From Rhizobium etli CFN 42 (GTDB lineage: Bacteria > Pseudomonadota > Alphaproteobacteria > Rhizobiales > Rhizobiaceae): a DNA stretch of 64,000 bases. Positions 26,740 through 37,210 of the stretch are shown here, in pieces. The translations under genes were made by a program, and so were the position numbers. The notes beneath the pieces are model-generated. The model had not been told where the DNA came from and did no database searches. It saw only the letters and a program-made list of their open reading frames with translations. Location of the stretch: positions 933,001-997,000 of the forward strand of contig NC_007761.1 in assembly GCF_000092045.1 (NCBI RefSeq), given 5' to 3'. Position 1 is the first letter of the stretch; every line of letters begins with the position of its first letter.

Positions 26740-27012
26740 CGGCTGTGAATGACCGGCAAAGCCGCCGGTTGCAAGCATTTTGTTGCGCAGCGGTTGTTGC
26801 GGGCGAGTCCTGAGATGAACAATTTAAACAAATTTAAAGCCTGCCCGCATAGGTTCGTCGCGATTGCAGCGGTTCACCCGAACCTCTCTGGTGCCATGAA
26901 GGCGCAGGGCGTCACTACGCCGATCATGTTTCCTATTGAAAAGTCTTGGCGGTTGCGCATCAGGCGCGACCTGTCTCTCGCCGCGTCGACTGTCGTCAGG
27001 AGAAATTCACCG

Positions 27013-28956
27013 ATGTCCGCTAAAAACATATCCTTGAACGGGAAGCTTGCGGCTACGTTCGCGGCCCTCATTCTGATCTTCGTGTCCGTTTCCGCTTTCG
27101 TCTATTCAAAGGCGACGGCGTCGGCGGCCGCCTCCGCCGAGCAGGAAAAATCGGAACTGCTCGTCAACCAGATCGACGACGCGCTGCAGGCGATGCTCGA
27201 GCAGGCGGTCAATCTGCGCGGCTTCATCCTTTTCCGCAGCGACAGCACCTATGGCGACGTCTTCGCCAACCGCGAGCGCATGCTGAAGGCGATCGCCGCC
27301 GCCAAGCAGACGGCGGCCGGCGAGCCGCAACTGGTCGAGATGATCGACGGCATGCAGAAGGCCGCCGACCTTTATTTCCATGAACTTGCCGAACCGCAGA
27401 CCAAGGCGCGCAAGGAAACCGACATGCCGATCGAAGAGGTCGTCAAGATCGGCGTCAACGCCACCAAGGGTCAGCTCGACGGTTTCCGTCAGGCCTCCGC
27501 CAAGATCAAGGCCACGGCCCGCGAAAAGTCGAATGCGCTTGCCGCGATCCGGGCTGATGCCAACAGCGATCTGGCGACGACACTCCTTGCTGGCGGCATT
27601 GTCGCCTCGCTTGCCGCAGCCCTTCTTGCCTGGCTGATGTCGCGCACCATCGTCCGTCCCGTCGTCGGCATGACTGCCGCCATGGATCGCCTAGCCGGCG
27701 GTCAGAACGACATCGAGGTCCCGGCTGTCGAGCGCGGTGACGAAATCGGCCGCATGGCGCAGTCGGTGTTGGTCTTCAAGCAGGCGGCGATCGAGAAGTT
27801 GCGCCTTGCCGGTGAAACAGACCGCATGCGTGACGATGCCGAGCGCCAGCGCCAGGCGAGCGATGAGCAGAAGGCGCGCGAGGAAGGCGAGCTGCGTTAT
27901 GCCGTCGACGCTTTGGCCGGCGGCCTTGCCGGTCTTGCCGTCGGCGATGTTGCCGCCCGCATCCAGACGCCCTTCGCACCGCAATATGACAGCCTGCGCA
28001 ACGACTTCAACCATGCCGTCGAAAAGCTGCAGGCGGCACTCCAGTCGGTCGGTCGCAACGCCTCGGCAATCAATGCCGGCGCCGGCGAGATCCGCTCGGC
28101 CGCAGACGATCTCGCCCATCGAACCGAGCAGCAGGCCGCCGCGGTTGAAGAGACCGCCGCAGCGCTCGAGCAGGTGACGACGACCGTCCGCGACAGCGCC
28201 AAGCGCGCCGAGGATGTCGGCAATCTCGTCGAGCGCACCCGCCTCGGCGCTGAAAAATCCGGCGATGTCGTTCGCAGGGCGGTCTCGGCCATGCAGCAGA
28301 TCGAAAAGTCCTCCGGCGAAATCTCCAATATCATCGGTGTCATCGACGATATCGCCTTCCAGACCAACCTCTTGGCGCTGAATGCCGGCGTTGAGGCGGC
28401 ACGCGCCGGTGAGGCGGGCAAGGGCTTCGCCGTCGTCGCCCAGGAGGTGCGCGAGCTTGCCCAGCGTTCGGCCAAGGCGGCCAAGGAGATCAAGGATCTG
28501 ATCACCACGTCAGGCACGCATGTGCAGACCGGCGTCTCGCTGGTCGGCGAAACCGGCAAGGCGCTGGAGGCGATCGTCGCCGAGGTGCAGGAGATAAACC
28601 GCAACGTCAACGCGATCGTCACCGCCACGCGCGAACAGTCGATTGGGCTGCAGGAGATCAACACCGCCGTCAACAACATGGATCAGGGCACGCAGCAGAA
28701 TGCGGCCATGGTCGAGGAGCAGACCGCCGCAAGCCATGCGCTCGCCCAGGAAGCCAGCGCGCTGGACGAACTGCTGCGCCAGTTCAAGCTCGGAACCGAG
28801 CTTGCCGCTCCGACCCCGAAGACGGCCGCCGCAACGCCTGCCTCCCGCCCGGTCGCCTCACCGGCACGCGCACTCGCCAGCAAGGTCACCAAGGCCTTCG
28901 GCGGAAGACAGGCAAGTGCAGCGGTTGCGGTGCAGGAAGACTGGACGGAATTCTGA
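27013..28956 (+). CDS. Methyl-accepting chemotaxis protein
   Basis: A 647-residue chemoreceptor. Transmembrane helix 1 is about residues 12-32 and helix 2 about 193-213, enclosing a periplasmic helical domain of about 160 residues. HAMP segments follow at about 213-265 and 295-350. The signalling tip is [20 protein letters not shown] near 453-472, ending in [14 protein letters not shown]. The last residues, EDWTEF, match the xWxxF pattern of the CheR/CheB docking pentapeptide. The Ala-rich tail before it is a flexible linker. The ligand is unknown. AGGAGA lies 10 nt before ATG 27013; an in-frame extension to 26749 lacks start signals. No other chemotaxis gene is nearby. Confidence 0.93.
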   Translation: MSAKNISLNGKLAATFAALILIFVSVSAFVYSKATASAAASAEQEKSELLVNQIDDALQAMLEQAVNLRGFILFRSDSTYGDVFANRERMLKAIAAAKQTAAGEPQLVEMIDGMQKAADLYFHELAEPQTKARKETDMPIEEVVKIGVNATKGQLDGFRQASAKIKATAREKSNALAAIRADANSDLATTLLAGGIVASLAAALLAWLMSRTIVRPVVGMTAAMDRLAGGQNDIEVPAVERGDEIGRMAQSVLVFKQAAIEKLRLAGETDRMRDDAERQRQASDEQKAREEGELRYAVDALAGGLAGLAVGDVAARIQTPFAPQYDSLRNDFNHAVEKLQAALQSVGRNASAINAGAGEIRSAADDLAHRTEQQAAAVEETAAALEQVTTTVRDSAKRAEDVGNLVERTRLGAEKSGDVVRRAVSAMQQIEKSSGEISNIIGVIDDIAFQTNLLALNAGVEAARAGEAGKGFAVVAQEVRELAQRSAKAAKEIKDLITTSGTHVQTGVSLVGETGKALEAIVAEVQEINRNVNAIVTATREQSIGLQEINTAVNNMDQGTQQNAAMVEEQTAASHALAQEASALDELLRQFKLGTELAAPTPKTAAATPASRPVASPARALASKVTKAFGGRQASAAVAVQEDWTEF

Positions 28957-29030
28957 GCGCGCTTTCTCGGGAACGTTATATGAGGGGCGGTGCAACGGAT
29001 GCGCCGCCTTTTATCGAGAGTACCTGCGTG

Positions 29031-29158
29031 GTGGCTCCCTCATCGGCCTGCCGGCACCTTCTCCCCGAGGGGAGAAGAGATATGCCGCAACGTCTCGATC
29101 CCTCTTCTCCCCTCGGGGAGAAGGTGCCCGTAGGGCGGATGAGGGGGCCACACGGCAC
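29031..29158. repeat. RIME-like palindromic intergenic repeat, complete copy
   Basis: A 128-bp copy with long inverted arms (29031-29077 and 29104-29158), each holding a self-complementary CTCCCC/GGGGAG hairpin, so the whole can fold as a cloverleaf or one long stem. It lies between the convergent chemoreceptor and dxs genes. It belongs to the same subtype as 5474-5606. Confidence 0.75.
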
Positions 29159-29174
29159 AGCCTCACAAAGTCAC

Positions 29175-31091
29175 TTATCCCGCAACCCCAACAGCAACCC
29201 CACGCCGCAGCGCCCGGAACACCGTCGACACAATGCCGGCGCGATCCAACCCCGCATGGGCGTTCATCGCTTCGGGCTTCGCCTGTTCCATCCAGATGTC
29301 GGGCATAACAAGCGAGCGGATCTTCAGGCCGTTGTCGAGCAGGCCTTCGCTTGAGAGATATTGCATCACCTGGCTGCCGAAGCCGCCGACGGAGCCTTCC
29401 TCGACGGTGATCAGCATCTCGTGGTGGCGGGCGAGCTGGCGGAGCAGCTCATGGTCGAGCGGCTTGGCGAAACGCGCATCGGCGACGGTTGTCGAAAGGC
29501 CGGCGGCCTCGAGATCTTCGCTGGCGAGCAGACAGTCGGCAAGCCGGGTGCCGAAGGAGAGCAGCGCCACTTTGGTACCTTCCTTGACGATGCGGCCCTT
29601 GCCGATCTGCAGGATTTCGCCGCGCGCCGGCATGTCGACGCCGACACCTTCGCCGCGCGGATAACGGAACGAGATCGGGCCGGCATCATAGGCGGCGGCC
29701 GTGCGCACCATGTGCTTGAGTTCGGCCTCATCGGCTGCCGCCATCACCACGAAGCCGGGCAGGGTGGCGAGGAAGGCGGTGTCGAAGGAGCCGGCATGGG
29801 TCGGCCCATCGGCGCCGACGAAGCCGGCGCGGTCGATCGGGAAACGCACCGGTAGTCCCTGGATCGCCACATCGTGCACGACTTGGTCGTAGGCGCGCTG
29901 CAGGAAGGTGGAATAGAGGGCGGCGAACGGCTTGTAGCCTTCCGCCGCAAGGCCGGCGGCGAAGGTCACGGCATGCTGCTCGGCGATGCCGACATCGAAG
30001 CAGCGCGACGGAAAGGCTTCGGCGAGCTTGTCGAGGCCGGTCCCGTTCGGCATGGCGGCGGTGATGCCGACGATCTTGTCGTCGAGGGCGGCTTCCTGCA
30101 CCAGCGCTTCGGCAAAGACGCTGGTATAGCTCGGCGCGTTCGGCTTGACCCGCGCCTGCGCACCGGTGATGACGTCGAACTTGTTGACGCCGTGATATTT
30201 GTCCGCCGCCGCTTCGGCCGGCGGATAGCCCTTGCCTTTCTGGGTGACGACGTGGATCAGCACCGGGCCGCGGGCATTGTCGCGCACGTTGCGCAGCACC
30301 GGCAGCAGGTGGTCGAAGGAATGCCCGTCGATCGGCCCGATATGATAGAAGCCCATCTCCTCGAACATGGTGCCGCCGGTGACGTAGCCGCGCGCGTGCT
30401 CGACGGCGCGAGTGATCGCCCGGTCGATATTCTTGCCCAGATAGGCCGTCAGTTTCTTGCCGAAGTCGCGGAAGCCCATATAGGTGCGTCCGGAGGCGAG
30501 GCGGGCGAGATAGGCGCTCATTGCGCCCGTCGGCGGGGCGATCGACATGTCGTTGTCGTTGAGGATGACGATGAGGCGCGCATCGAGCGCGCCGGCATTG
30601 TTCAGTGCCTCATAGGCCATGCCGGCCGACATCGCCCCGTCGCCGATCACGGCGATGACGCGGCGGTCGGTTTTCTCGAGATCGGCGGCGATCGCCATGC
30701 CGAGGCCGGCCGAGATCGAGGTCGAGGAATGCGCCGCACCGAACGGATCATACTCGCTTTCGGCCCGGCGGGTGAAACCGGATAGCCCGTTTTCCTGGCG
30801 CAGTGTGCGAATGCGGTCGCGCCGGCCGGTCAGGATCTTGTGCGGATAGCATTGATGGCCGACGTCGAAGATCAGCCGATCGTTCGGCGTGTCGAAGACG
30901 CTGTGGATGGCGATCGTCAGCTCGACGACGCCGAGGCCGGCGCCGAGATGTCCGCCGGTACGCGACACCGCATCGATCATTTCGTCGCGGACCTCGCGGG
31001 CGAGCTGCGGCAGGTCGCGATCCTCGAGCTTGCGCAGGTCGGCAGGGTAGGTGACCTGGTCGAGCAGAGGAGTCTTCGGCGGATGTGTCAC
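29175..31091 (-). CDS. dxs: 1-deoxy-D-xylulose-5-phosphate synthase
   Basis: A 638-residue thiamine-diphosphate enzyme that condenses pyruvate with glyceraldehyde-3-phosphate, the first step of the MEP isoprenoid pathway. It feeds the prenyl chain used by UbiA in this window. The N-terminal active-site segments [16 protein letters not shown] (about 77-92) and the [18 protein letters not shown] thiamine-binding motif (about 151-168) are present, as are the transketolase-like centre [17 protein letters not shown] near 366 and the C-terminal domain. The start is a GTG with GAAAGAG upstream. The 3' end abuts a palindromic repeat. Confidence 0.97.
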   Translation of the reverse strand: MTHPPKTPLLDQVTYPADLRKLEDRDLPQLAREVRDEMIDAVSRTGGHLGAGLGVVELTIAIHSVFDTPNDRLIFDVGHQCYPHKILTGRRDRIRTLRQENGLSGFTRRAESEYDPFGAAHSSTSISAGLGMAIAADLEKTDRRVIAVIGDGAMSAGMAYEALNNAGALDARLIVILNDNDMSIAPPTGAMSAYLARLASGRTYMGFRDFGKKLTAYLGKNIDRAITRAVEHARGYVTGGTMFEEMGFYHIGPIDGHSFDHLLPVLRNVRDNARGPVLIHVVTQKGKGYPPAEAAADKYHGVNKFDVITGAQARVKPNAPSYTSVFAEALVQEAALDDKIVGITAAMPNGTGLDKLAEAFPSRCFDVGIAEQHAVTFAAGLAAEGYKPFAALYSTFLQRAYDQVVHDVAIQGLPVRFPIDRAGFVGADGPTHAGSFDTAFLATLPGFVVMAAADEAELKHMVRTAAAYDAGPISFRYPRGEGVGVDMPARGEILQIGKGRIVKEGTKVALLSFGTRLADCLLASEDLEAAGLSTTVADARFAKPLDHELLRQLARHHEMLITVEEGSVGGFGSQVMQYLSSEGLLDNGLKIRSLVMPDIWMEQAKPEAMNAHAGLDRAGIVSTVFRALRRGVAVGVAG

Positions 31092-31339
31092 GGGCGGCGC
31101 TCTTTCTTACTTTTCCTTGTACCGCTTTATTCGATTAGAACGAGGCAAAACAAGTGATTTCAGGAACCGAAGGTTTTCACCTTAGAGCATGGCGGAAAAA
31201 TGTGTGAGGGGTTTTCGGGGGATATCACATTCTATTTCCGTGAGTTATGTGAACTGCACGAAAGGCGCGCTGACGCGGTATTTCGCTACCGGTTGAAATC
31301 CAGGGGCAGGTGGCCGGCGGCGGCGCATCGCTGCCGCGC

Positions 31340-32263
31340 TCAGCCTTCCGGCAACGGCACGAACTCCTCCTCGTCGCCGGGAACGATATCGAAGCGGCCG
31401 GTGCGCCATTCCTCCTTCGCCTTTTCGATCCGTTCCTTCGACGAGGAGACGAAATTCCACCAGATGTATCGTTTCGAGTTCAGCGCCGCGCCGCCGAAGA
31501 GCATCAGGTGACAGCCGTCGCTGCCGGCTTCGAGCGTGATCGGATCGCCCGGCCGGAAGACCAGCAACTGGTCGGCGGCGAAACGGTCGCCCGATATGAC
31601 GACCTCGCCAGAGAGCACATAGACGGCGCGCTCTTCATGCGCTGCACCGAAGGGGAATTTCGCGCCGGGCTGCAGGTCGAGATCGACATAGAGCGTATCG
31701 GAGAAGGTGCCGACAGGCGACCTCATGCCTTCGAACGAGCCGATGACGACGCGCCCGCGCACCCCTGGTGTTTCGATCAGCGGCATCTCCGTCTTTTCCG
31801 TATGGGCGAAGGAGGGATCGATCTCCTCCTTGTCATCGGGCAGCGCCAGCCAGGTCTGCAGCCCCGACATCAGCAGCGGATGGCCGCGCAGATTGTCGGG
31901 CGTGCGTTCGGAATGCACGATGCCGCGGCCCGCTGTCATCAGATTGATGTCGCCGGGGCGGATGACCTTTTCGGTGCCGAGGCTGTCGCGATGGCGGATC
32001 TCGCCGTCGAAGAGATAGGTGACGGTCGACAATCCGATATGCGGATGCGGCTTGACGTCGAGCGCTTCATTCGGTTTCAGGATCGCCGGCCCCATGCGGT
32101 CGAAGAAGATGAACGGCCCGACCAGCCGCCGCTGCCGCGTCGGCAGCGCGCGCCGCACCTGGAAGCCGCCGATATCACTGGTGCGCGGAATGATCAGGTT
32201 CTCGATCGCATCACAGGCGTAGGCGTCGCCGGGCAGGGGATCTTTGCCGGGAAAGAAGGACAT
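31340..32263 (-). CDS. Pirin family protein
   Basis: A 307-residue bicupin. The N-terminal cupin has the metal motif KPHPHIGLSTVTYLFDGEIRH (about residues 71-91, with His, His and the later Glu/His) and the conserved LMTAGRGIVHSE near 108-119. The C-terminal pirin domain starts near 180. Pirins are iron-binding; some are quercetinases and some are regulators, and the role here is unknown. GGAGATC lies before ATG 32263. It is followed by dxs on the same strand after 248 bp and preceded by the SDR gene. Confidence 0.88.
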   Translation of the reverse strand: MSFFPGKDPLPGDAYACDAIENLIIPRTSDIGGFQVRRALPTRQRRLVGPFIFFDRMGPAILKPNEALDVKPHPHIGLSTVTYLFDGEIRHRDSLGTEKVIRPGDINLMTAGRGIVHSERTPDNLRGHPLLMSGLQTWLALPDDKEEIDPSFAHTEKTEMPLIETPGVRGRVVIGSFEGMRSPVGTFSDTLYVDLDLQPGAKFPFGAAHEERAVYVLSGEVVISGDRFAADQLLVFRPGDPITLEAGSDGCHLMLFGGAALNSKRYIWWNFVSSSKERIEKAKEEWRTGRFDIVPGDEEEFVPLPEG

Positions 32264-32337
32264 GGGGATCTCCGATCGCTAGGGTATCGACCAGAAATAA
32301 TACCTGAAGCGCCGCGCGTCCAATGGAACACACCTGC

Positions 32338-33105
32338 TCAGATGGCGGTGAAGCCGTTATCGACGAAGAGGTGAGCGCCGTTGACGAAGCTCGATTCGTC
32401 GCTGGCGAGATAAAGGGCGGCGCGCGCCACATCCTCCGGCTCGCCGATCCGGCCCTGCTGGGCGGTGATGGCGGCATCCGAAACGTCGACGCCGAGCGCC
32501 TGCAGGTCGGCCACCTCGCGCAACCCGTGCGGTGTGCGGATGAAGCCGGGGCAGACGGCATTGCAGCGGATGTTGCGGTCGCGGAACTCCACCGCGATGG
32601 CGCGGGCAAACATGTGCACGGCGCCCTTGGTCGTGTCGTAAAGCACTTCCATCGGCGTGGCGGCGACCGCCGAGATCGACGAGGTGCAGACGATCGAGCC
32701 GCCGCCGGCGGCGATCATCTTCGGCAGCACCGCCTTGGTCATCAGGAACATCGAGCGCACATTGACTGCGTGCAGCCAGTCCCATTCCTGGAGCGTCGTT
32801 TCCAGAAAGGGTTTGATGACGATCGTGCCGGCATGGTTGAACAGCACAGTGACGGCGCCGTAGCGTTCCTCGACGCCGGCGACCGCGGCATTGACGGCTC
32901 CTTCATCGGAGACATCGGCGGTCCAGTGGTCGGCTTCGCCACCGGCATCACGGATCGCTTTCACGGTTTCGGCCGCCGCCTGGCCATTGCGGTCGATGAT
33001 CGCGACACGCGCGCCTTCCGCCGCAAACAGCTTTGAGGCCGCGCCGCCCATGCCGGTGGCGCCGCCCGAAATGATGGCGACCTTGCCCTTCAATCTGTCC
33101 GTCAT
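32338..33105 (-). CDS. SDR family oxidoreductase
   Basis: A 255-residue classical short-chain dehydrogenase. The cofactor site GGATGMGG is near residues 14-21, and the catalytic residues are Ser in SSISA near 142 and Tyr-x-x-x-Lys in VLYDTTKGAV near 154. NHAG replaces the usual NNAG near residue 90. The C-terminal segment, GAHLFVDNGFTAI, is typical of NAD-dependent members. The substrate is unknown. It sits between xseB and the pirin gene on the same strand, with 84-bp and 74-bp gaps. Confidence 0.88.
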   Translation of the reverse strand: MTDRLKGKVAIISGGATGMGGAASKLFAAEGARVAIIDRNGQAAAETVKAIRDAGGEADHWTADVSDEGAVNAAVAGVEERYGAVTVLFNHAGTIVIKPFLETTLQEWDWLHAVNVRSMFLMTKAVLPKMIAAGGGSIVCTSSISAVAATPMEVLYDTTKGAVHMFARAIAVEFRDRNIRCNAVCPGFIRTPHGLREVADLQALGVDVSDAAITAQQGRIGEPEDVARAALYLASDESSFVNGAHLFVDNGFTAI

Positions 33106-33189
33106 TTGTCCATCCCCTCATGGTTCTGAGGGATCATAGATCGGCGGCAAGCCGATCTACAAGCGCCTTCGAAAGGCTGCTCCGATCGC

Positions 33190-33441
33190 TCAGGCGCCGT
33201 CCAGCGGCTCGACGCCCCGCGGCTTGCCGGCGCGGTCGAGCCGGATCTTCTCGATGCGGTTTTCGGCGGCCGAAAGCAGCGTTTCACAATGTTTCTTCAG
33301 CGCTTCGCCGCGCTCGTAAATCTCGATGGATTCATCCAGCGCCACGTCGCCGCGCTCCAGCCGGGCGACGATGCTTTCGAGTTCGGCAACCGCCTTTTCG
33401 AAGGAAAGGCCCGATACTTCAGGCTTGGCGCTGTCAGTCAT
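33190..33441 (-). CDS. xseB: Exodeoxyribonuclease VII small subunit
   Basis: An 83-residue protein of full length for XseB. It is a helical hairpin with the family core [20 protein letters not shown] (about residues 12-31) and [12 protein letters not shown] near 42. With XseA it forms exonuclease VII, which degrades single-stranded DNA. The ATG at 33441 has AAGGG about 7 nt upstream and lies 2 nt after the stop of the deacetylase gene; a TTG at 33447 would overlap that stop but is less likely. xseA is not in this window. Confidence 0.92.
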   Translation of the reverse strand: MTDSAKPEVSGLSFEKAVAELESIVARLERGDVALDESIEIYERGEALKKHCETLLSAAENRIEKIRLDRAGKPRGVEPLDGA

Positions 33442-33443
33442 TC

Positions 33444-34379
33444 TCAACCCTTCATCATTCTCAGAATATGCATGCCGGCCGATTCGGCCAGTCCTTCGAG
33501 ATCATAACCGCCTTCGAGCAGGCTGACGACCCGGTTCTTGGCGTGCCGGTCGGCAAGCTCCAGAACACGCCCGGTCGCCCAGTCGAAATCCTCGCCCGTC
33601 AGGTTGATCTGCGCCAGCGGGTCGCGGTGATGCGCGTCGAAGCCGGCCGAGATGATGATCAGATCCGGGTGGAAATCGTCGAGCGCCGGCAGCACGCGCG
33701 ATTTGAACGCCTCGCGGAAATGCTCGCTGCCGACATTCGGCGAAAGCGGCGCATTGACGATGGTATTATGCTTGCCCCTTTCCTCCTTGGCGCCGCTGCC
33801 GGGATAGAGCGGCATCTGATGCGTCGAGCAGAACAACACCGAGGGATCATCCCAGAAGATATCCTGGGTGCCGTTGCCGTGATGCACGTCCCAGTCGACG
33901 ATGGCGACGCGCTCGGCGCCGTGCCGCTTCTGCGCATGGCGGGCGGCGATCGCCGCATTGTTGAAGAAGCAGAAGCCCATCGCCGTCGTCTTCTCGGCAT
34001 GATGCCCCGGCGGGCGGGCGGCGACGAAGACATTGTCGGCGGCGCCGGAAAAGACGTCGTCCACCGCCGCCATCGCCCCGCCGATCCCGGTCAGCGCCGC
34101 CTGCAGGCTTTTCACGCTGGCATAGGTATCGGCTTCGAGCTGGTTGATCCCATCCTCTTCCTCGGGGATTTCCCGCATCACGGCTTTTAGATGCTCTTCC
34201 GGATGGGCCAGCAGCACCGCATCCTCGCTCGCCTGCGGCGCCTGCCGGCGCTCCAGCCGCTCGAAATTCGGATGCTCCAGCGCCACATTGATGGCGCGGA
34301 TCCGGTCCGATCGCTCGGGATGGCCGGCGGGCGTCACATGTTCCAGGAAGATCGGGTGTTCATAAAAACGGGTGCTCAT
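33444..34379 (-). CDS. Histone deacetylase-like (acetoin utilisation/acetylpolyamine) family protein
   Basis: A 311-residue zinc hydrolase of the class II HDAC-like fold. The active-site features are all present: RPPGHHA near residues 120-126, the Zn-binding [11 protein letters not shown] near 160-170, [11 protein letters not shown] near 248-258, and [10 protein letters not shown] near 292-301. Bacterial members act on acetylated polyamines or lysines. It sits upstream of xseB with 2 nt between the genes, a coupling also seen in other alphaproteobacteria, though the functional link to exonuclease VII or isoprenoid synthesis is unclear. Confidence 0.92.
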   Translation of the reverse strand: MSTRFYEHPIFLEHVTPAGHPERSDRIRAINVALEHPNFERLERRQAPQASEDAVLLAHPEEHLKAVMREIPEEEDGINQLEADTYASVKSLQAALTGIGGAMAAVDDVFSGAADNVFVAARPPGHHAEKTTAMGFCFFNNAAIAARHAQKRHGAERVAIVDWDVHHGNGTQDIFWDDPSVLFCSTHQMPLYPGSGAKEERGKHNTIVNAPLSPNVGSEHFREAFKSRVLPALDDFHPDLIIISAGFDAHHRDPLAQINLTGEDFDWATGRVLELADRHAKNRVVSLLEGGYDLEGLAESAGMHILRMMKG

Positions 34380-34567
34380 GGTGACACTCTATCGGCCGCT
34401 TGTGTCATGTTCCACAGCAGATGGGGCGTCGCCCGACGATTTCAACAAGCGCTCTGCCGCACGATCTCAGCGGCGGCGGCATTATAAATTCCTGTCATCT
34501 CAGCCGTTTACTTCGAAAAACCTCGTGCTACTGTCGTTAACGGGGAATTTTGTAGGCAGAGTTGTTG

Positions 34568-34969
34568 ATGAGTCATTCGAAACGCCCGGGTGTGACGGAA
34601 ATACATGTGCCGTTTCGCGATGTCGATATGAATGGCCGGATGTTCCTGGCCTCCTATATTTCCTATGCCGAGTCTGTCATTGCGAGCTTCTGGTTGGCGC
34701 GGCCCGAAGTCGATGACGAGCCGGTCTATAGCGCCAGCAAGATTACCTGCGTTCTCCACCGCCCGCTGCATTACGACGAGCCGGCCCTTTTCACCGCCGC
34801 CGTCGACAAGATCGGCGTGCGCTCCATCGGCTTCCTCGTTTCGATCGACACCGGCGAGGAGCGCGCCGCCGAGGTCGAGATCATCTGGCAGGCCCGCAGC
34901 GTCGAAGATCAGCAGCCGGTCTCGCTGCCGGAGGAAACACGCGACTGGCTCTATCGGTTTTTGGATTAG
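34568..34969 (+). CDS. Hotdog-fold acyl-CoA thioesterase
   Basis: A 133-residue single-hotdog protein resembling 4-hydroxybenzoyl-CoA thioesterases. The catalytic-region segment is FRDVDMNGRMFLASYISYAE (about residues 14-33); Asp in VDMNG is the usual catalytic or structural acid. A second family stretch, LHRPLHYDEPALFTAAV, follows near 60. TTG codons at 34562 and 34565 are in frame, but ATG 34568 has a purine-rich AGGCAGAG site. The acyl substrate is unknown. It converges with the GntR regulator gene; the two stops are 7 bp apart. Confidence 0.82.
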   Translation: MSHSKRPGVTEIHVPFRDVDMNGRMFLASYISYAESVIASFWLARPEVDDEPVYSASKITCVLHRPLHYDEPALFTAAVDKIGVRSIGFLVSIDTGEERAAEVEIIWQARSVEDQQPVSLPEETRDWLYRFLD

Positions 34970-34976
34970 AGCAATT

Positions 34977-35627
34977 CTATCTGGCCGCCATGCTTGCGAC
35001 CAGGTCGCTGAACCTTTCTCCCTGAATGCCGACATGGGTTCGCAGCAGGCGGCGGGCTTCATCTCCGTCTCCGGCAAAGATGGCATCGACGATGGCGCAA
35101 TGTTCCGAGAAGGAGGTCGACAGGCGGTTGCGCACGCGCAGTTGCAGCCGCCGATAGGGCCGCAGACGTCGATGCAATTGCGCGCATTGCTCCTGCAGGA
35201 AATCACTGCGGCTCGCGGCGTAGATCGCCTTATGAAATTCCTCATTGTCGTAATAATAGGCGTCGCTGTCACCGGCGGCGGCTGACTGCTCACAGCGACT
35301 GTGGGTGGCCGTGATCGCCTCCCGGGAGACCTTGTCCAATCGGCGTGCCGCAAGCGACCCCGCCAGCCCCTCGAGCTCCGCCATGACCTCGAACATCTCG
35401 TAGATGCGGTGCGGCCCCGGATCGATCACCACGGCGCCGCGGCGCGGACGGATTTCGATGAGACCGATCGCGTCAAGCTGCATCAGCGCCTCGCGCACCG
35501 GCGTTCGCGAGACGCCGAAGCGATTGGCAAGCACGGTTTCGTCAAGCCGTTCGCCAGGGGCGAACTCATAGGAAAGTATTGCATTTTCAATCTCATCCCG
35601 GAGCCACCGGCCGACATTCTCGGACAT
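34977..35627 (-). CDS. matR: GntR/FCD family regulator of malonate genes (MatR-like)
   Basis: A 216-residue regulator. The N-terminal winged helix contains the GntR motif NRFGVSRTPVREALMQL (about residues 35-51). A C-terminal FCD helical ligand domain follows from about 80. It is divergent from matABC, the arrangement described in Rhizobium leguminosarum, where MatR represses the malonate operon and malonate relieves this. The start at ATG 35627 has AAGGA about 10 nt upstream; in-frame ATGs at 35645 and 35672 are possible but weaker. A 10-bp palindrome at 35661-35670 is its likely operator. Confidence 0.87.
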   Translation of the reverse strand: MSENVGRWLRDEIENAILSYEFAPGERLDETVLANRFGVSRTPVREALMQLDAIGLIEIRPRRGAVVIDPGPHRIYEMFEVMAELEGLAGSLAARRLDKVSREAITATHSRCEQSAAAGDSDAYYYDNEEFHKAIYAASRSDFLQEQCAQLHRRLRPYRRLQLRVRNRLSTSFSEHCAIVDAIFAGDGDEARRLLRTHVGIQGERFSDLVASMAAR

Positions 35628-35660
35628 TTTTCGCGCTTCCTTCATACATAATTGCCGCTC

Positions 35661-35670
35661 GTGTATACAC
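35661..35670. promoter_or_regulatory. Likely MatR operator
   Basis: The perfect palindrome GTGTATACAC, a typical GntR/FCD half-site pair, lies between the divergent matR and matA genes, 34 bp from the matR start and 115 bp from the matA start. Binding is inferred. Confidence 0.65.
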
Positions 35671-35785
35671 AAACATTGACGTCGTGTACGAAGAATGGCA
35701 ATTTACATACTACAGACGAAGCCCGGCGATGGGAAGCAGCGGGTCCAATGGCGCACACAACGCCATCAGAAGAGAGGAGAATGGC

Positions 35786-37210
35786 ATGCCCGAGGCGTCT
35801 TTCTTCACCGACATGCTGCAAAGCATCACGGATCACGGACGCCAGCTTCTGTTTTCCGGCTCGCGCAATACGCAGGCCGCCGCCAAAGCCGATCTCGAGA
35901 CCCTCTGTGAAATGCTGCTGTCGAGCCGGGGTGAAGCCTCCGGCATGGCCCTTGCAGCCGAGATCCTCGATCGCTGGGGCGCGCTCGACAGCGAGGGTGC
36001 GCAGAAATTCTTCCATATGCTTCAGCAAAAATTCGGCCCCGACACCGCCAGGCTCGATCAGGCGATCGAAGATTACCGGACGGACAAAAGCTCAACCGCG
36101 GTCATCGCGCTCCACCAGGCCGCAGAGCCGCGGCGGCAGGAGTTGCTGCGCCGATTGAATCACGCGCCGAACGGCACTGCCACGCTCGTCCGCATGCGTC
36201 AGCAGCTGCTTGCTTCCAAGGACCGATCCGAAGCCTATCACGCGCTTGATGCCGACTTCACGCATCTGTTCGGTTCCTGGTTCAATCGCGGCTTTCTGAC
36301 GCTGCGGCCGATCGACTGGACGACGCCGGCCTATATTCTCGAAAAGATCATCCAATACGAGGCCGTGCACGAGATCGCCGGCTGGGAGGAGTTGCGCCGT
36401 CGTCTGGCGCCGGCCGACCGTCGATGCTTTGCCTTTTTTCACCCTCGACTGGCCGACGAGCCGCTGGTCTTCGTCGAGGTAGCGCTCACCCGCTCCGTGC
36501 CGAAGGCGATCGCGGATGTGCTCGACGAGGGGAGGGAGCAGATCAACGCCGACGAGGCGACGACGGCCGTCTTCTATTCGATCTCCAACTGCCAGGATGG
36601 CTTGCGCGGCATCTCGTTCGGCAATTTCCTGATCAAGCAGGTCGTCGAAGATCTGCGCAAGGATCTGCCGGGCCTGAAGAATTTCGTGACGCTGTCGCCC
36701 GTCCCGGGTTTTGCCCGCTGGCTTGCCAAGATGCGCACCGCGACCGGCGATCGGTCCTTATCCGAAGCGGCGCTGAAAACGCTGAGCTTGCTCGACGATC
36801 CGAACTGGCCGGGCAGCGAGAGCAGTGCCGCCGACGTGGAGCGCGTGCTGCTGCCGCTTGCGGCGCGCTACTTCCTCACCGAACGCACACCGGAGGGCCG
36901 CCCGGTCGATCCCGTCGCCCGCTTCCATCTCGGCAACGGCGCCCGGCTCGAAAGGGTGAATTTTCTCGGCGACCGCTCGCCGAAGGCACTCCAGCAGGCG
37001 CACGGTCTGATGGTCAACTATCTCTACAAGCTCGACGACATCGTCGCCAACCACGAGGCCTTAGCGCAGCGCGGCGAAGTTATCGCCTCGCCCGCCGTCA
37101 AAAGCTTGCTCAACCAGAACGACGAAGGCCGCCGCAGCGGCAATGGCCAGCAAGGCTCTCGAGCCTTTGCGCAACTGATGAATTCCACGCTTGGAGGAGG
37201 GCGAAAGTGA
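35786..37210 (+). CDS. matA: Malonyl-CoA decarboxylase
   Basis: A 474-residue enzyme that converts malonyl-CoA to acetyl-CoA and CO2. The MCD family core is clear: VFYSISNCQDGLRGISFGNF near residues 263-282 and FVTLSPVPGFARWLAKM near 302-318. The helical N-terminal domain covers about 1-150. ATG 35786 is preceded by AGGAGA with 5 nt spacing; the frame is open for 69 codons upstream, but that stretch overlaps the regulatory region. Its stop codon overlaps the matB start by 4 nt, so the two are translationally coupled. Confidence 0.95.
   Translation: MPEASFFTDMLQSITDHGRQLLFSGSRNTQAAAKADLETLCEMLLSSRGEASGMALAAEILDRWGALDSEGAQKFFHMLQQKFGPDTARLDQAIEDYRTDKSSTAVIALHQAAEPRRQELLRRLNHAPNGTATLVRMRQQLLASKDRSEAYHALDADFTHLFGSWFNRGFLTLRPIDWTTPAYILEKIIQYEAVHEIAGWEELRRRLAPADRRCFAFFHPRLADEPLVFVEVALTRSVPKAIADVLDEGREQINADEATTAVFYSISNCQDGLRGISFGNFLIKQVVEDLRKDLPGLKNFVTLSPVPGFARWLAKMRTATGDRSLSEAALKTLSLLDDPNWPGSESSAADVERVLLPLAARYFLTERTPEGRPVDPVARFHLGNGARLERVNFLGDRSPKALQQAHGLMVNYLYKLDDIVANHEALAQRGEVIASPAVKSLLNQNDEGRRSGNGQQGSRAFAQLMNSTLGGGRK

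Noticed and set aside
26749..27012. N-terminal extension of the chemoreceptor (88 codons)
   Set aside because: Overlaps the tlyA promoter side and lacks start signals; the ATG at 27013 has AGGAGA and starts the expected signal-anchor helix.
36424..37206. 261-codon upstream extension of the matB frame inside matA
   Set aside because: It is the shadow of matA in another frame; matB starts at the GTG overlapping the matA stop.
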